DNA of 64,000 nucleotides, from the NCBI GenBank assembly GCA_039704465.1, contig JASFAU010000003.1, positions 1,798,001 to 1,862,000 of the forward strand, read 5' to 3'. Below, in pieces: positions 30,789 to 41,385 of this stretch. The stretch comes from Plasmodiophora brassicae (lineage: Eukaryota > Endomyxa > Phytomyxea > Plasmodiophorida > Plasmodiophoridae). The notes beneath the pieces are model-generated. The model searched no databases. It had not been told where the DNA came from and saw only the letters and a program-made list of their open reading frames with translations. Within the stretch, counting starts at the first letter, position 1. Each line of letters starts with the position of its first letter. The translations under genes were made by a program, and so were the position numbers.

Positions 30789-33140
30789 ATGCGCTCCACG
30801 ATGATCGCATCCATCTTCACGGCCAGCGTCCTGCTCGCCGCCGCCGACCTGTACACGGGACCGGTCGCCGCCGCCGCACCCGTCCTGGTCGCCCAGAAGG
30901 CGCAGGCGGAGATCGCCGCCGCCGAGCAGATCGTGGCCAGCGCCACCCAGCAGCAGCAGATGCTGACGGGCCAGACCGGCATTGCCATGACCATGCAGCA
31001 GCAGCAGCAGCAGCAGCAGGCGCAGCAGCAGATGCTCTCGGGCCAGACCGGCATTGCCATGGCCATGCAGCAGCAGCAGGCGCAGCAGCAGCAAGCGCAG
31101 CAGCAGCAGATGCTGACGGGCCAGACCGGCATTGCCATGGCCATGCAGCAGCAGCAGCAGCAGCAGGCGCATCAGGCGGTCCACCAGCAGCAAGCCATCT
31201 CGGCGTCCGACGCGGCCATCACAGCGGCATCTTCCGCTCAGCAGTCGTCGTCGGCCGCCGCCCACCTGGCCGCCGTCTCGGCGATGAACGCCATGGCGTC
31301 GACGTCGTCGTCGTCGCAGTGGGACACGTCGCTCGGGTCGACCTGGGGCACGAACATCCCGGCCCAGGTCTGGACGCAGTACATGTACCCATGGTCGTCG
31401 TCGACGGACCAGGCGAACCTGGCCAGCTGGGGTCAGTTCGCCAGCTCGGCCTGGAACCTGGCCGGCCAGCAGGGCGCCAACTGGGACTCCTGGTTCGCCA
31501 GCAACTTCAACAACGGCTGGATGGGCGACTGGGGCATCCACTCCAACATGCTCGGCAACGGCGACCTGCTGTCCAGATACATGAACGGCAACGGCCACCT
31601 ATCCGGCAACAACATGGGCGCCTTCGGCAACGCGGGCATGGGCGCCACCGGCAACCTGGGCAGCACGGCCGGCACCCTGGAGAGCCTGCTCGAACACGAG
31701 AGCATGCTCGGCGGCAACATGAACGGTGCCGGGGCCCTGCTGGGCAACGCCGGCTTGTTCGGCGGCGCGACGTCGCCCTTCGGGTTGACGTCGACCCACT
31801 TCCCGTCCTGGGTCGAATCGTCGGCCATGTCGACCTGGCAGCTGTGGAACGCGCTGCTCAACAGCCAGTGGACGTCGCGATACTTTGGCAACGGCGCCGG
31901 CGTGGGCCTCGGGCAGGTCCCGTCGTTCGGCGCGCCGCAAACGTCGATCGGCGCGGCAAACGCCGCCCTGAGCGCCGTCGAGCAGCTGGCATCGGCGGCT
32001 GCCCTGAGCGGCGGATTCGCCCAGTCCACCCCCGCCACCTACGTGGTCGACAACGCCAACGGCAACGGGTACTACGCCGGCAGCGGATACGCATCGGGTA
32101 GCGGCAACGCGTACTGGTCCGGCAACGGCAACGGCTACAGCGGCAACGGCTACTGGTCCGGCAACGGCAACGGTAACGGCAATGGCTACTGGGCCGGCAA
32201 CGGCAACAGCGGTTACTGGTCGGGCAACGGCAACGGGTACTCGGGCAGCGGCTACTACGGCAACGGCAACGGGTACTCGGGCAACGGCAACGGGTACTCG
32301 GGCAACGGCAACGGGTACTCGGGCAACGGAAACGGGTACTCGGGCAGCGGCTACTACGGCAACGGCAACGGCTACTACGGCAATGGCAACGGGTACTCGG
32401 GCAACGGCAACGGGTACTCGGGCAGCGGCTACTACGGCAACGGCAACGGGTACTCGGGCAACGGCTACTGGAACCAGAACTATGGATCCGGGTACTCGGG
32501 CAGCGGCAACGGCTACTGGGGCAACAACGGCTACGGTAGCGGGTACGGCAACGGGTACAGCGGCTATGGCGGCAATGGCTACGGGTACAACGGGTACGGC
32601 AGCGGGTACTCGGGCACGGGCCAGAGCACCTGTGTGCAGACGCAGGTCGGCCAGACGAACGCCACGCTGACGTGCCCGACCGGGATGGTGATCTCGTCGA
32701 TCACGGCGGCCGCCTGGGGTCAGACACCCGGCCAGTGCCCGTCGCCGAACGTCAACGGGTACTGCACGATGAACGTGACGCAGACGATCGCCAAGTCGTG
32801 CCTGAACACGAACACGTGCAACGTCGGCGCCACGACCATGGTGCTGGGTTCGCCGACCAACAACGGCCAGCAATGCGTCACGGTCAGCGGCGGCGGCATG
32901 TTCGTGCAGCCCGGCCAGGCCATCGGGTCCAACACCAACCCGGACACGCTGACCGTCGCGTACACGTGCGCGGTCGCCGGTGCGACCCCGTTCGGCCTGG
33001 CGGGCGGCCTGACCGGCACCCCCGGCAACATGCTCGGCACCGGCAGCCTCAGCTTCATGCCCAGCCCGGCCGACACGGCGGCGCCATCCGCCGTCATTGT
33101 CACCGTCATCGTCGCGGCCATCGCCCTGGCCGCCCTGTAG
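30789..33140 (+). CDS. GPI-anchored SUEL-type lectin with Gln-rich and NGNGY repeats
   Basis: A single exon of 783 aa with an N-terminal signal peptide (MRSTMIASIFTASVLLAAAD). Residues about 55-135 hold three Gln-rich units around MLTGQTGIAM. A Trp/Ser/Asn/Gly region follows. Residues about 421-607 are tandem GNGNGYSG and SGYYGNGNGY repeats. Residues about 613-728 resemble a SUEL (galactose/rhamnose-binding) lectin domain. They show TLTCPTGMVISSITAAAWGQ, then Cys-spaced C...C..NVTQTIAKSC..NTCNVGA, then TLTVAYTCAV. The protein ends in a hydrophobic tail (SAVIVTVIVAAIALAAL) typical of GPI attachment. It is probably a wall or surface adhesive that binds sugars. Repeat purity implies rapid length change. 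Confidence 0.8.
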   Translation: MRSTMIASIFTASVLLAAADLYTGPVAAAAPVLVAQKAQAEIAAAEQIVASATQQQQMLTGQTGIAMTMQQQQQQQQAQQQMLSGQTGIAMAMQQQQAQQQQAQQQQMLTGQTGIAMAMQQQQQQQAHQAVHQQQAISASDAAITAASSAQQSSSAAAHLAAVSAMNAMASTSSSSQWDTSLGSTWGTNIPAQVWTQYMYPWSSSTDQANLASWGQFASSAWNLAGQQGANWDSWFASNFNNGWMGDWGIHSNMLGNGDLLSRYMNGNGHLSGNNMGAFGNAGMGATGNLGSTAGTLESLLEHESMLGGNMNGAGALLGNAGLFGGATSPFGLTSTHFPSWVESSAMSTWQLWNALLNSQWTSRYFGNGAGVGLGQVPSFGAPQTSIGAANAALSAVEQLASAAALSGGFAQSTPATYVVDNANGNGYYAGSGYASGSGNAYWSGNGNGYSGNGYWSGNGNGNGNGYWAGNGNSGYWSGNGNGYSGSGYYGNGNGYSGNGNGYSGNGNGYSGNGNGYSGSGYYGNGNGYYGNGNGYSGNGNGYSGSGYYGNGNGYSGNGYWNQNYGSGYSGSGNGYWGNNGYGSGYGNGYSGYGGNGYGYNGYGSGYSGTGQSTCVQTQVGQTNATLTCPTGMVISSITAAAWGQTPGQCPSPNVNGYCTMNVTQTIAKSCLNTNTCNVGATTMVLGSPTNNGQQCVTVSGGGMFVQPGQAIGSNTNPDTLTVAYTCAVAGATPFGLAGGLTGTPGNMLGTGSLSFMPSPADTAAPSAVIVTVIVAAIALAAL
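32050..32610 (+). repeat. Coding minisatellite (GGCAACGGCAACGGGTACTCG units)
   Basis: A roughly 21-bp unit encoding GNGNGYS, with 12-21-bp variants adding GSGYYG, is repeated many times inside the lectin gene. It produces an Asn/Gly/Tyr/Ser low-complexity segment. Confidence 0.85.
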
Positions 33141-33441
33141 ACGGGTCGAGCGCGGGCGTCCCCCGAGACACACACGCCCAGACAGTATACTAAAACATAC
33201 AATCCGGTCGTTCACGCTGACCCGCCGTCCGCCCCAGAAACCGGCGGGCAGGGGCAGGCGCCCGGCGACGATTCGCCTTCAGGTTGCGCCCGCGTTCGTT
33301 GTTGGCCCCGCCCCCCTCTCGTTCGGAGTGCGGACGTCAGAGACCGCCGAGTCGCCCGAGCCGACGGCGAGCGGTGGTGTCCTCGCGCGTCCCTGTTCTA
33401 GGTAGGCGAGCGAACGACGGTCTGCCGCCCAGCCCGAGACC

Positions 33442-36059
33442 ATGTCGGCGACGCGTTCGTCCGAGCGCCTGCCCGAGATGGCCATGAACGTGCCGGTGCA
33501 GTCGCTGCTGATGCCGGTCGTGATCAACGCGTTCGTGGCCGCCGCGACGTTCCTGGCGTTCCGCGTCGTGTCGCCGCGCATCCCCTGGCTGTACTGCCCG
33601 CGGTCGATCCGGGCGAACGCCCGGGATACGCGCGAGCCCCCGCCCGACATATCGCGGTCGACGACGCTGGAGTGGATCCGCGCCATGTACGCGCTGTCGG
33701 AGCGCGACCTGGTCCGCGTGATCGGCCTCGACGCCGTCGTCTTCCTGCGCTTCCAGCGGATGGGCATGTACTTCTTCGGGCCGCTCGCCGTTGTCGGCCT
33801 CGTCGTCATCCTGCCCGTCAACGCCATCGCGCCGTCCGGCGCCGCCCTGCACGCGACGACGTTCCGCGACCTGTCCATGAGCCACCTGCCCGAGAAGTCG
33901 CCGCTCTTCTGGGTGCACCTCGTCTGCGCCTACCTGTTCACCGGGTACCTGTTCTACCTGCTGCGACGCGAGGCGCTCGCCTACCACGACCTGCGCCACC
34001 GGTGCCATCTGTCGTGCGGCGGCGAGCAGGAGGGCGACGGCGCGCCGCGCCCCGACCAGTTGTCGGTGGCGCTGCGGCGCATCCCCAGCCACCTGCAGAA
34101 CGAGGCCAACCTGCACAACTACCTGGCCAGGCTGTTCCCGGACGCTTTCGCCTCCGCCGTCGTTGTTCGCGACCGCAGCGTCCTCATACGCCTGTGCAAG
34201 GAGCTGACCGGGGCGCGCCGCCATCTAGAACGCGCCTGCGCCCAGTTCGCCCGCACCGGACGGCGCGTGCGCCCCACGTTACGCACCGGGTGGTTCCTGT
34301 CGTCCCGGGTTGACGCGATCGACCTCTGGACGCAGCGGATCGAGGACCTCGGCGACCAGATCGACGTGTGGCGCAAATCGCACGGCAGGGCAACGGCGGC
34401 CGGGTTCGCGACCTTCACGACGTTCGCCGCGGTGGCGCTCCTGACGCACGCGCCGGTGATGAAGGAGGCGCACGTCCTGACATGCACGCAGGCGGTCGAG
34501 CCGCGCGACGTCTACTGGCCGAACGTCCACTGGACGGACCACGAGCGGCAGGTCTGGTGCCTCGTGCTGGCGCGCTCGCCGCACGCGCGCGCTCGCTGAC
34601 GTCTGTTTGCACACCAGTTTCGCTGGGTCTGCGTCCATGCGGTGCTGTACATCCTCATCGCGTTCTGGACGATCCCCGTGTCGTTCGTCAGCGCGCTGGC
34701 GTCGCTGGACGTCCTGGAGAGGTACATCCCGTTCCTGGGATCGCTGCTGAACGTGTCGCCGCTGCTCAGCGACTTCCTCCAAGCGTTCCTGCCGTCGGTC
34801 GGCCTGCTCCTCTTCCAGCTCGTCCTGCCGCCCATCCTCCTGTTCCTGTCCCAGCAGCAAGGTTGCACGAGCCGGTCGTCGCTGCGGTCCAGCGTGTTCA
34901 CGAAGTTCTTCCTGTTCCAGTTCATCAACTTCTTCCTGGTGTCGATGATCTCCGGGTCGCTCATCGACACGCTGTCGGCCATCGCTGAGCACCCGACCAG
35001 GACGCCGATCCTGCTGAGCAGCGCCCTGTCATCGCAGGCGGCCACGTTCGTCGCCTACGTCCTGCTGCAGGCGCTGTCGCGCGTGCCCCTGCAGCTGCTT
35101 CGCCTGGGCGCCCTCATCCAGAGCGGGTTCAGCGTCACGTTCCTGGTGTCGACGCCCGAGCAACTGTTCAAGGCCGTCGCGCCGGGCGCGTTCGCGTTCG
35201 CCCAGGAATGGCCCATGCATCTGTTCATCTTCTTCCTGGGGCTGACGTACGCCGAGATCACGCCGCTCATCCTGCCCTGCGTCGCGCTGTTCTTCGTCGT
35301 CAGCCAGTTCGTCTACAGGTACGATAGGGGAGGGCGCGCGCCATGTCCGATGCCCAGCGTTGTGCGCCCTAACGCCCCGGCAGGTACCTGCTGATCTTCG
35401 TTCACGAGCCGAAGTATGAGACGGGCGGCCGCCTGTTTCGCCTCGCGTTCTCCCGGCTGTTCATCGGCATTGCGGTCGGCCTGATGACGTTGATGGGGAT
35501 GCTGGCGCTGAAACAGGTTGTCGCGCGTTCCTGCCCCGCACGCGACCGTCCGCCGGCCAAGTCACACATGTGTCTGTCGTAGGCGTCCGCTCAGTTCGGC
35601 CTGCTCGTCCTTCTGCTCATCGCCACGTACCGCTTTTACGTGCTCTGCTCTGGCATCATCGCGTCCGCGGAATCGCTCAGCTGCGAAGAGGTTGGGCCCG
35701 CCCTACCGGTGGTCGTGGATCGGCGCCCAAGGAGCGCTCATGCCCGGTTGCGATCATAGGCGCTGGACATGGATCGAAGTCCCCGGTTTGACGCCAGTGC
35801 CTTTGCCGCGGCGTCGGCGTCCTTCTACCGGCAGCCGTGCGAGCTGGTCCCGATTGTCGACCCCGGCGAGGTGCAGGAGTTCATCCTGTCGACGTCGGAC
35901 ACGGTCCTGCGCGTGCCGAAGACGTCGGCCGTCAGCGAACTCGTCGAGTTGGAGAGCCGGCGGATCGTGGCGCGCTCGACGCCGGGGACGCCCGCTCGGC
36001 CGTTTCGACGCCCGTCTGGAACAACAGCGGGAGCGCCCGGCGCCGACGCCCTTGTCTAA
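33442..36059 (+). CDS. OSCA/TMEM63/CSC1-family mechanosensitive or osmosensitive channel
   Basis: Five exons: 33442-34551, 34618-35318, 35384-35516, 35595-35690 and 35760-36059, with all phases consistent and 779 aa. TM0 lies near the start, followed by the RSIRANARD..W segment. A long intracellular region contains the RNA-recognition-like fold. The hallmark EPRDVYWPNVHWTDHERQ splices to FRWVCVHAVLYILIAFWTIPVSFV. Pore-region helices follow (FFLFQFINFFLVSMISGS, FIFFLGLTYAEITPLILP). The family forms stretch- or osmolarity-gated cation channels in plasma or endomembranes. The last exon is a polar cytosolic tail. Confidence 0.92.
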
Positions 36060-36338
36060 GGATTCAATTTATCAGTCTATACACGGTCACGACGGAGGTC
36101 GCCGGGGAACCCTGTGGACCAGTGTGACCGCTACTCAGGGCACCCAATTGGAGTGACACCCGCCCGACTGGGCAGGCAGCAACCCACAGCGCGTGATGGC
36201 GACATCGGATCGTCAGCCCCGCCGGCGGTGGATCGCGCTGGACCCCGTCGTCGTCTCTGCCGCTGTCTGCGTCGCGGTCGCCCTGCTTGGGCCCGACCTC
36301 GCTGCTAACGTTGCCAACGGGTTGCAAGCTGACCGCCC

Positions 36339-36572
36339 GATCTCGCAAACAACAACTGGTACGCCGCCGCACGCTCCTCAAGCACCGCCGTGTTGCAACG
36401 CGGTCCGGGACGAGCCCAGCGACCCCTGTGGCGGCACCCCAGGCGCAAGGCAGGCGAACGGCCCCTATCGTATCCGGATTGCAGGCCCCCGCTTATCCAG
36501 CAAGCAAGCAGCAACGACCACCAGGCGCAGCGTAGCCAGCGCAGGCGACGTCGCAGCGCGCGGTCACCGTTA
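36339..36572 (+). repeat. Dispersed repeat copy (right half)
   Basis: GATCTCGCAAACAAC... through CGCGCGGTCACCGTTA is closely similar to 6970-7206. Only the right half of the composite repeat is present here. Short in-frame peptides across it differ between the copies, so it is not treated as coding. Confidence 0.75.
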
Positions 36573-36581
36573 GACCGGAAC

Positions 36582-36927
36582 GTTGAAGCAGTCAACCACC
36601 GACAACGGCATCGATATCAACGTCCGCGACGCTGGAATCGTTGACCGCTGTGCCGGTCTGCTGATGCAACAGGGGCTTCCGCAGGACTGGTTTTGCTTCC
36701 TGGACGTTCTGCGAATGAAATAGCACCCCAGTGAACCTTGGTGGACAGCGTTACGTTGCCGAACATCGGGCATTGGAGTGCTATTTCATTCGCAAAATTT
36801 ACAGGAAGCAAACCCAGTCCTGCGGAAGCCCCTGTTGCAGAAGCAGACCGACACAGCGGTCAACAATTCCAACGCCGCGGAAGACGTCCGCGTTGGCATC
36901 GGTGCCGTTGTCGGTGGTTGATTCAAC
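36582..36927. mobile_element. Foldback-like element with ~145-bp inverted arms
   Basis: The left arm 36582-36726 (GTTGAAGCAGTCAACCACCG...GAATGAAATAGCAC) and the right arm 36778-36927 (GTGCTATTTCATTCGC...GGTGGTTGATTCAAC) are imperfect inverse repeats. They surround a loop of about 50 bp. There is no transposase. The structure fits a foldback or MITE-like element. No clear target duplication was found at the outer ends. Confidence 0.75.
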
Positions 36928-37850
36928 TTTCCTAGAAACGCCATCATCAAGATCGGATGATCATTCAGGCACGCTTTCTGCCGCTTGACAGGTCTCTTGT
37001 TGCTTGTGGAGATGGTGATGCCTGAGGCAAGCCGTCGATGCTTGCGCTCATTTTGGATAACGCCTCCCAATAAGAAACAAGGCCGGTATGGCACGCTTAA
37101 CCGAGAATACAGATTGTGGTTTTTCGAACGGAAACGTCTCAGCAACGGCCTGCTCGATCTGTTGTTCCCCCACAAGCCATTGTGGCGGACAAGGCCACAA
37201 TATTCGCCATCTTGTGGTCCGGGGCCAACCTGCCAACGGAACATGTCAAATTTGCTGCAAACGAGATACCGGTTATACATACTGCTTCAACGTTTCCTTG
37301 CAGAAGAGAAGTTGAACGCGCGCCGAGTCGTTTCTCCGGCGGACACCTTTGCCGAGAAAATGGCTGCAGGTGAGCGTGGATCAACAGATCCCCCGATCGC
37401 TTGAACACCTCCTTAACGGCCCCGTCTTTGCATCGCCGCTACCGCCCTTCCCATAGATTTTCCTCGCAGCTACCGGAATACTATTCAGACGTATGATAAA
37501 GCGATCGTGCGTCGTCGGTGCAACCTTTCTTCCCGGTCGGACACTGGTGGTGAAGACTGCAGTTGATTCGGAGGAGGCGTGGCCAGGCCGTCACGACGAG
37601 ACCGCTCGTCTTCAAGTTCCAGGGATGCGATTGACGAAGACGGAACCACGGCTGGCGCGGCTCGAACGCGACTTCGCGAACGTCCCTGCCGGCGAGAAGA
37701 TGCGGGCGCCATCGACGTCAGTACGGTATCCGCGGCCCTCGCGGATGTTGGCGGCGTCCAAACGCAGCTCGCGCTATGTGCTTGCGTGGGTGACTCACGT
37801 GCCAGCGTCCGCCCCGATTAGTGTTGATCGATGGGTTTAATACGGTCTCG
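36928..37850. other. Non-coding or decayed region
   Basis: The AT content is higher than in most of the window, with many short frames. One plus-strand frame at 37579-37821 (a Ser/Arg-rich start followed by VSTVSAALADVGGVQTQLALCA) could be an exon. No domain or start context supports it. I see no intact gene. Confidence 0.3.
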
Positions 37851-37899
37851 TGAAACAGTGCTTCCCGGTGCAGAATCGAGTCCATGCGACGTGGCACTA

Positions 37900-38990
37900 C
37901 GAGGCACCGCGTATCGATGTCACCCCCCCCAAATTAAACGCAACGTCCGCCACCGCGCGACCGTGTCCGATTCCAGACGTCTGTCGCCGCTCCACCGTTG
38001 TCGCAATCGGGCGGAACGGGGCCGGTTCGGGCGCTACCTCGACGATGACGTACGCGTGCGCCCAGATGCTATCGCGCGTTTCTGGTGGCGGCGTGCGAGA
38101 CAAGGTCGCGCATCATGTCTGGCAGGGCGCCGTGCCCGGCCACCTCATAGATCGGGAGTGGGGACAAGGCCGTCATCGCTGGGCGCACGTCGGGAAAGAC
38201 GACACGAACCAGAGAGATTAGACACGCTGCCAGGAGCTGGAACGCGTTGCCGTTCACGGGGCAATTTTACGAGGCGACCGCGTCGGCCAGCGGCTGGGCA
38301 TCGATCGGACGCATCCTGCTAGGCTTGCAGGACGCTCTGCACCAGACGGTGCAGCGGGTCGTCGGCGCCGCCGACGACCACATGGGCCGGCGTCCTGGCC
38401 GTCAAGGTGGCGTGCATCAGGTAGCCATCGACGTTGTACAGGACGTCGAGCGCAATGGTCAGGTCCCGATCGGCGCTGCCGTCCGCGAACCTGTACGTGT
38501 CGTCGTCCGACACAGGGTCGTCCCGGACGATGACATCGATCCAGGCAGCGATGACCGCTAGCTGCTGCCGGGTTGTGATCGGGTGCACCAGCAGCCAGCT
38601 GGGTGCGATGCAGCGTGCCGAGCGCTTCCCGATCGGCGCTGGTGTCGCGAAACGGGTCGTCACCGGCGAGCGACGACGTCAGGTCGGACCCGTCCGGGAA
38701 CGGTCCGTCAATTGCAGGTCGGCGACGGTGTCGGCAAACGACCTGGACGCGGCAATGTCGATGATGTGTTGCGCGCGGGCGTACCAATCGTGGTCGTCGC
38801 TTCGATGACGGCCGCCAAAATCGAGTTCGCGCGATACGTCTGTCTGGTAGATCTGGGTGTCGTCCGGTGGCGCGTACGACCCGCTCACACACAGAACACG
38901 TCGTCCTTGTCGAGCTCGCCTGAAGACGCCCCCGGAGGGGTGTGAACGACAACGTTGACAGAGACGCACGGCCAGCGGGCGATTACCGAT
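37900..38990 (-). other. Possible multi-exon gene or remnant, unrecognised
   Basis: Several minus-strand stretches look like coding sequence, each in a different frame. They are YQTDVSRELDFGGRHRSDDHDWYARA (about 38885-38750), QLAVIAAWIDVIVRDDPVSDDDTYR (about 38560-38480) and MNGNAFQLLAACLISLVRVVFP (38257 on). They are helical and alpha-solenoid-like, but I could not join them with confident splices. They follow the broken POLE2 piece and may be unrelated debris or a separate gene. Confidence 0.3.
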
Positions 38991-39515
38991 CACGATGGCG
39001 AAGCAGTGTTCGAGGAAGACGCCGGCGGAGGTCTTGAAGCGGGACAGGTCGACCTGGATGGACGCGCCGGGATCCTACAGGTAGAACCGCCCCTCCTCGA
39101 GCTCGGCGAGCAGGCCGAACAGGGAGACCGTGCCGGTCGAGCCGGCGACGCTCTCAATCGAGGCGAGCTCCTCGGTCGACGTCGACGACTGCGGCCCACG
39201 TGCCAGCGCGTCCCGATGGAACGACGCGTTGCGAAGCAGGCGCTGACGAAGGACATGGTACCGGGACTCCAGTCGTTGCCCTTTGGATTTCGGATCCGGG
39301 CTGTGGTAGCGCGGCGTATGGGAGCGGTCGACGACGAGGAGGACGGAACGGGAGTGGTGCCAGCGGACGCGAGACGCCTTTGTCGCGAACAGGACGCGAA
39401 TTCGCGCGCCCGACGCGGCGAACGCGTCGTCCTGGTCGCCGCTGGCCGGTTTCGCCAGGATGTCCAGGACGGGGCGCAGCGTGCGTCCAATCTGGTCGGC
39501 TCAAAAAGTTGGACT
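38990..39515 (-). pseudogene. POLE2: DNA polymerase epsilon subunit B fragment with an internal stop
   Basis: One minus-strand frame reads HTPRYHSPDPKSKGQRLESRYHVLRQRLLRNASFHRD. Then come ELASIESVAGSTGTVSLFGLLAELEEGRFYL, a TAG stop (39077-39075) and DPGASIQVDLSRFKTSAGVFLEHCFAIV. This matches the segment of POLE2/Dpb2 that runs through RYxxxxQRxxRxxxF and the OB-fold LxEGxFxLEDPTGxVxLDLS. The stop sits where the family has an acidic residue. The N-terminal region and the phosphoesterase-like C-terminal half are not recognised nearby. I call it a decayed copy; a functional gene presumably lies elsewhere. Confidence 0.7.
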
Positions 39516-39753
39516 TCGCTGGTTGGTATCTACCACAAGACGCTATGTCAAACGTTGTGATTGGGCAACGAGAGCCGGGCAGATCCCTGACGTGCTGCCG
39601 AGTTTCGTTTGGGCCCGTTTTTACTGCACATGCCTATTTTCGGTGCAGTGTAGTCAGGGGCGAACTGCGCGCCGACCTCCTGAGCCCGCATTCAAGCACT
39701 GGCCACACCTCGTCAGCACCGTCAGGCGTCAGCTGGCAACGCGACCGAGTACG

Positions 39754-41097
39754 ATGGGCATTTGGGCGCCGGGCCTCACTATAATCGCGGTTGTTGTTGT
39801 TTCGGCATGCGCGAGTCGGCCACCGCTGGAAAATCTGTCCGGCGACATCGTTACAGGATGTATTGGACCCTGCCTGGCTGATTGGGAATGGCTGACTTTG
39901 ACGGAGATCAATGGATGGTTGCACTCTCTCCGTGATGGTCATCAAATCGATTACGACATGTTGACGTTGTCCGCGAAGCTTTGGCATCGCTTTCGCTATG
40001 ACAGCCTTCGTGCACTTCTCCTCATTGTCGACTTGCCCAGCGAACGCGCCTCTCTAGCCATCGACGCGCTTCTCAGTTGTCCCCTATTGGGCAACGGAAC
40101 GTTCCCGGCTAAGTCTTTGATCTCTGCCAAGTACTTGTCGTGCGTGATTGGACACCAGCCGGCGCTTCGTGCTATTCAACATTATATCGAAGCAAATGTT
40201 GACCCCGGCATCGTCCCGACAGTTGGTGCCATTGAGGACTGGCCCGCAAAGGTCTCCGTTTACAGCGACCACTTCACCCAGGACGATTTACTTCCCCTCG
40301 AAAATCTGTGCTCAGCGGTTGAGACTGATTCTGCCGACATTCTCCAGGGAGCATTGGAAGCGTTGCACACTGATGACAGGATCATCTTCTGGGGCATTCG
40401 TCTTCCATTCATGCATGCACTGAAAGAGAACATGGTGCGTGCCTTCCAAAATGTTATCTCCTACACGCTCCTTATTGGACTAAACGCGCTGGTACCCACT
40501 GTGCTCAATGCAGGACTGCCGTTGCAGAAGATGGGCCCGTTGCTTGAACTTGTAGGCACAGAGCCGTCTGCACAGCTGGCTCCCAGGTTACGTGAACTAG
40601 TTGTTGGAAGTGCCCCTTGTCGGATTTCCCTGCCCTTCATGATGCAAAGTCTGGTGCTGGAAGACGCGTATGACGACTGCTTTCGTGACGCTTCGCAAGA
40701 GTGGAAACTCTCCTGGCTTGACATGGCGTGTCGTGAAGGACGCATGCGCCTTGTGAAGTTCATGCTTGGCCATCGATACTGGGCGGACGTCGCCCCATCG
40801 GACGACCTGATTACTTTTGTCGCTCGTGGCTGGGATCTGTATTCCTTAACAGACCCTTTAGACGGCCCAGTGGGAGGGAAGTGGCGTCTGTTTGTCCGAT
40901 ACGAAGATGTCATCCAGGACGGGGACCCCGTCCTGACCTGTTTTCGTCTCATCGTCCAGCATCGCATTCGCCTCCTGCAAAGTCAGCAGGATCGCCATCG
41001 ATTCCGCGACTTCGTGTCCGGCCTGTCGACTGATCCCGGCCTCCATCCGAAATCTCGTCGTGTTGCCGAGGAAGCAGTGCAGGCCCTTTCCAGCTGA
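39754..41097 (+). CDS. Predicted secreted helical-repeat protein (447 aa)
   Basis: A single exon from the ATG at 39754 to TGA at 41097. The N-terminus (MGIWAPGLTIIAVVVVSACA) is a signal peptide or signal anchor. The mature part is predominantly helical, with leucine-rich spacing such as LRALLLIVDLPSERASLAIDALLS and ACREGRMRLVKFMLGHRYW. The second of these is reminiscent of one ankyrin-type helix pair. No catalytic motif is visible. There is an open frame upstream to 39460, but the hydrophobic start argues for this ATG. It may be a secreted accessory protein of this lineage; the family is not recognised. Confidence 0.65.
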   Translation: MGIWAPGLTIIAVVVVSACASRPPLENLSGDIVTGCIGPCLADWEWLTLTEINGWLHSLRDGHQIDYDMLTLSAKLWHRFRYDSLRALLLIVDLPSERASLAIDALLSCPLLGNGTFPAKSLISAKYLSCVIGHQPALRAIQHYIEANVDPGIVPTVGAIEDWPAKVSVYSDHFTQDDLLPLENLCSAVETDSADILQGALEALHTDDRIIFWGIRLPFMHALKENMVRAFQNVISYTLLIGLNALVPTVLNAGLPLQKMGPLLELVGTEPSAQLAPRLRELVVGSAPCRISLPFMMQSLVLEDAYDDCFRDASQEWKLSWLDMACREGRMRLVKFMLGHRYWADVAPSDDLITFVARGWDLYSLTDPLDGPVGGKWRLFVRYEDVIQDGDPVLTCFRLIVQHRIRLLQSQQDRHRFRDFVSGLSTDPGLHPKSRRVAEEAVQALSS

Positions 41098-41385
41098 TGA
41101 CCCTCGAGTTCACGGTCCGACGTCATTACATCAATACACAGCTGCCTACAACAGTAAAGACTCATGCACATTGTCTTGGCGGCTGGAACAGATATTCGCA
41201 GGACCAGGAGGATCCGCCGGGCGCTCGTTTATGTACACATTGAGACGCCGACTGTGAACGACGCGTCTCGCCGTCGACGTCCTCAGTCGTTGTCGTCGAC
41301 GTTGCTGAACTCGACGACGCGCCGCCCGGGCATGTACGCCGCGTAGCTGAAGTAGTAGGCGAACGATCCCTGTCGGCAACACCTG

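Noticed and set aside
31599..33215. Minus-strand Val/Ala-rich frame (538 codons) opposite the lectin repeats
   Set aside because: Antisense shadow of the NGNGY minisatellite; its pseudo-repeats mirror the sense repeat.
39075..39077. TAG in the POLE2 frame as a 3' splice site
   Set aside because: Residues on both sides (EEGRFYL and DPGASIQVDLS) are conserved and continuous, so an intron there would remove conserved coding sequence.
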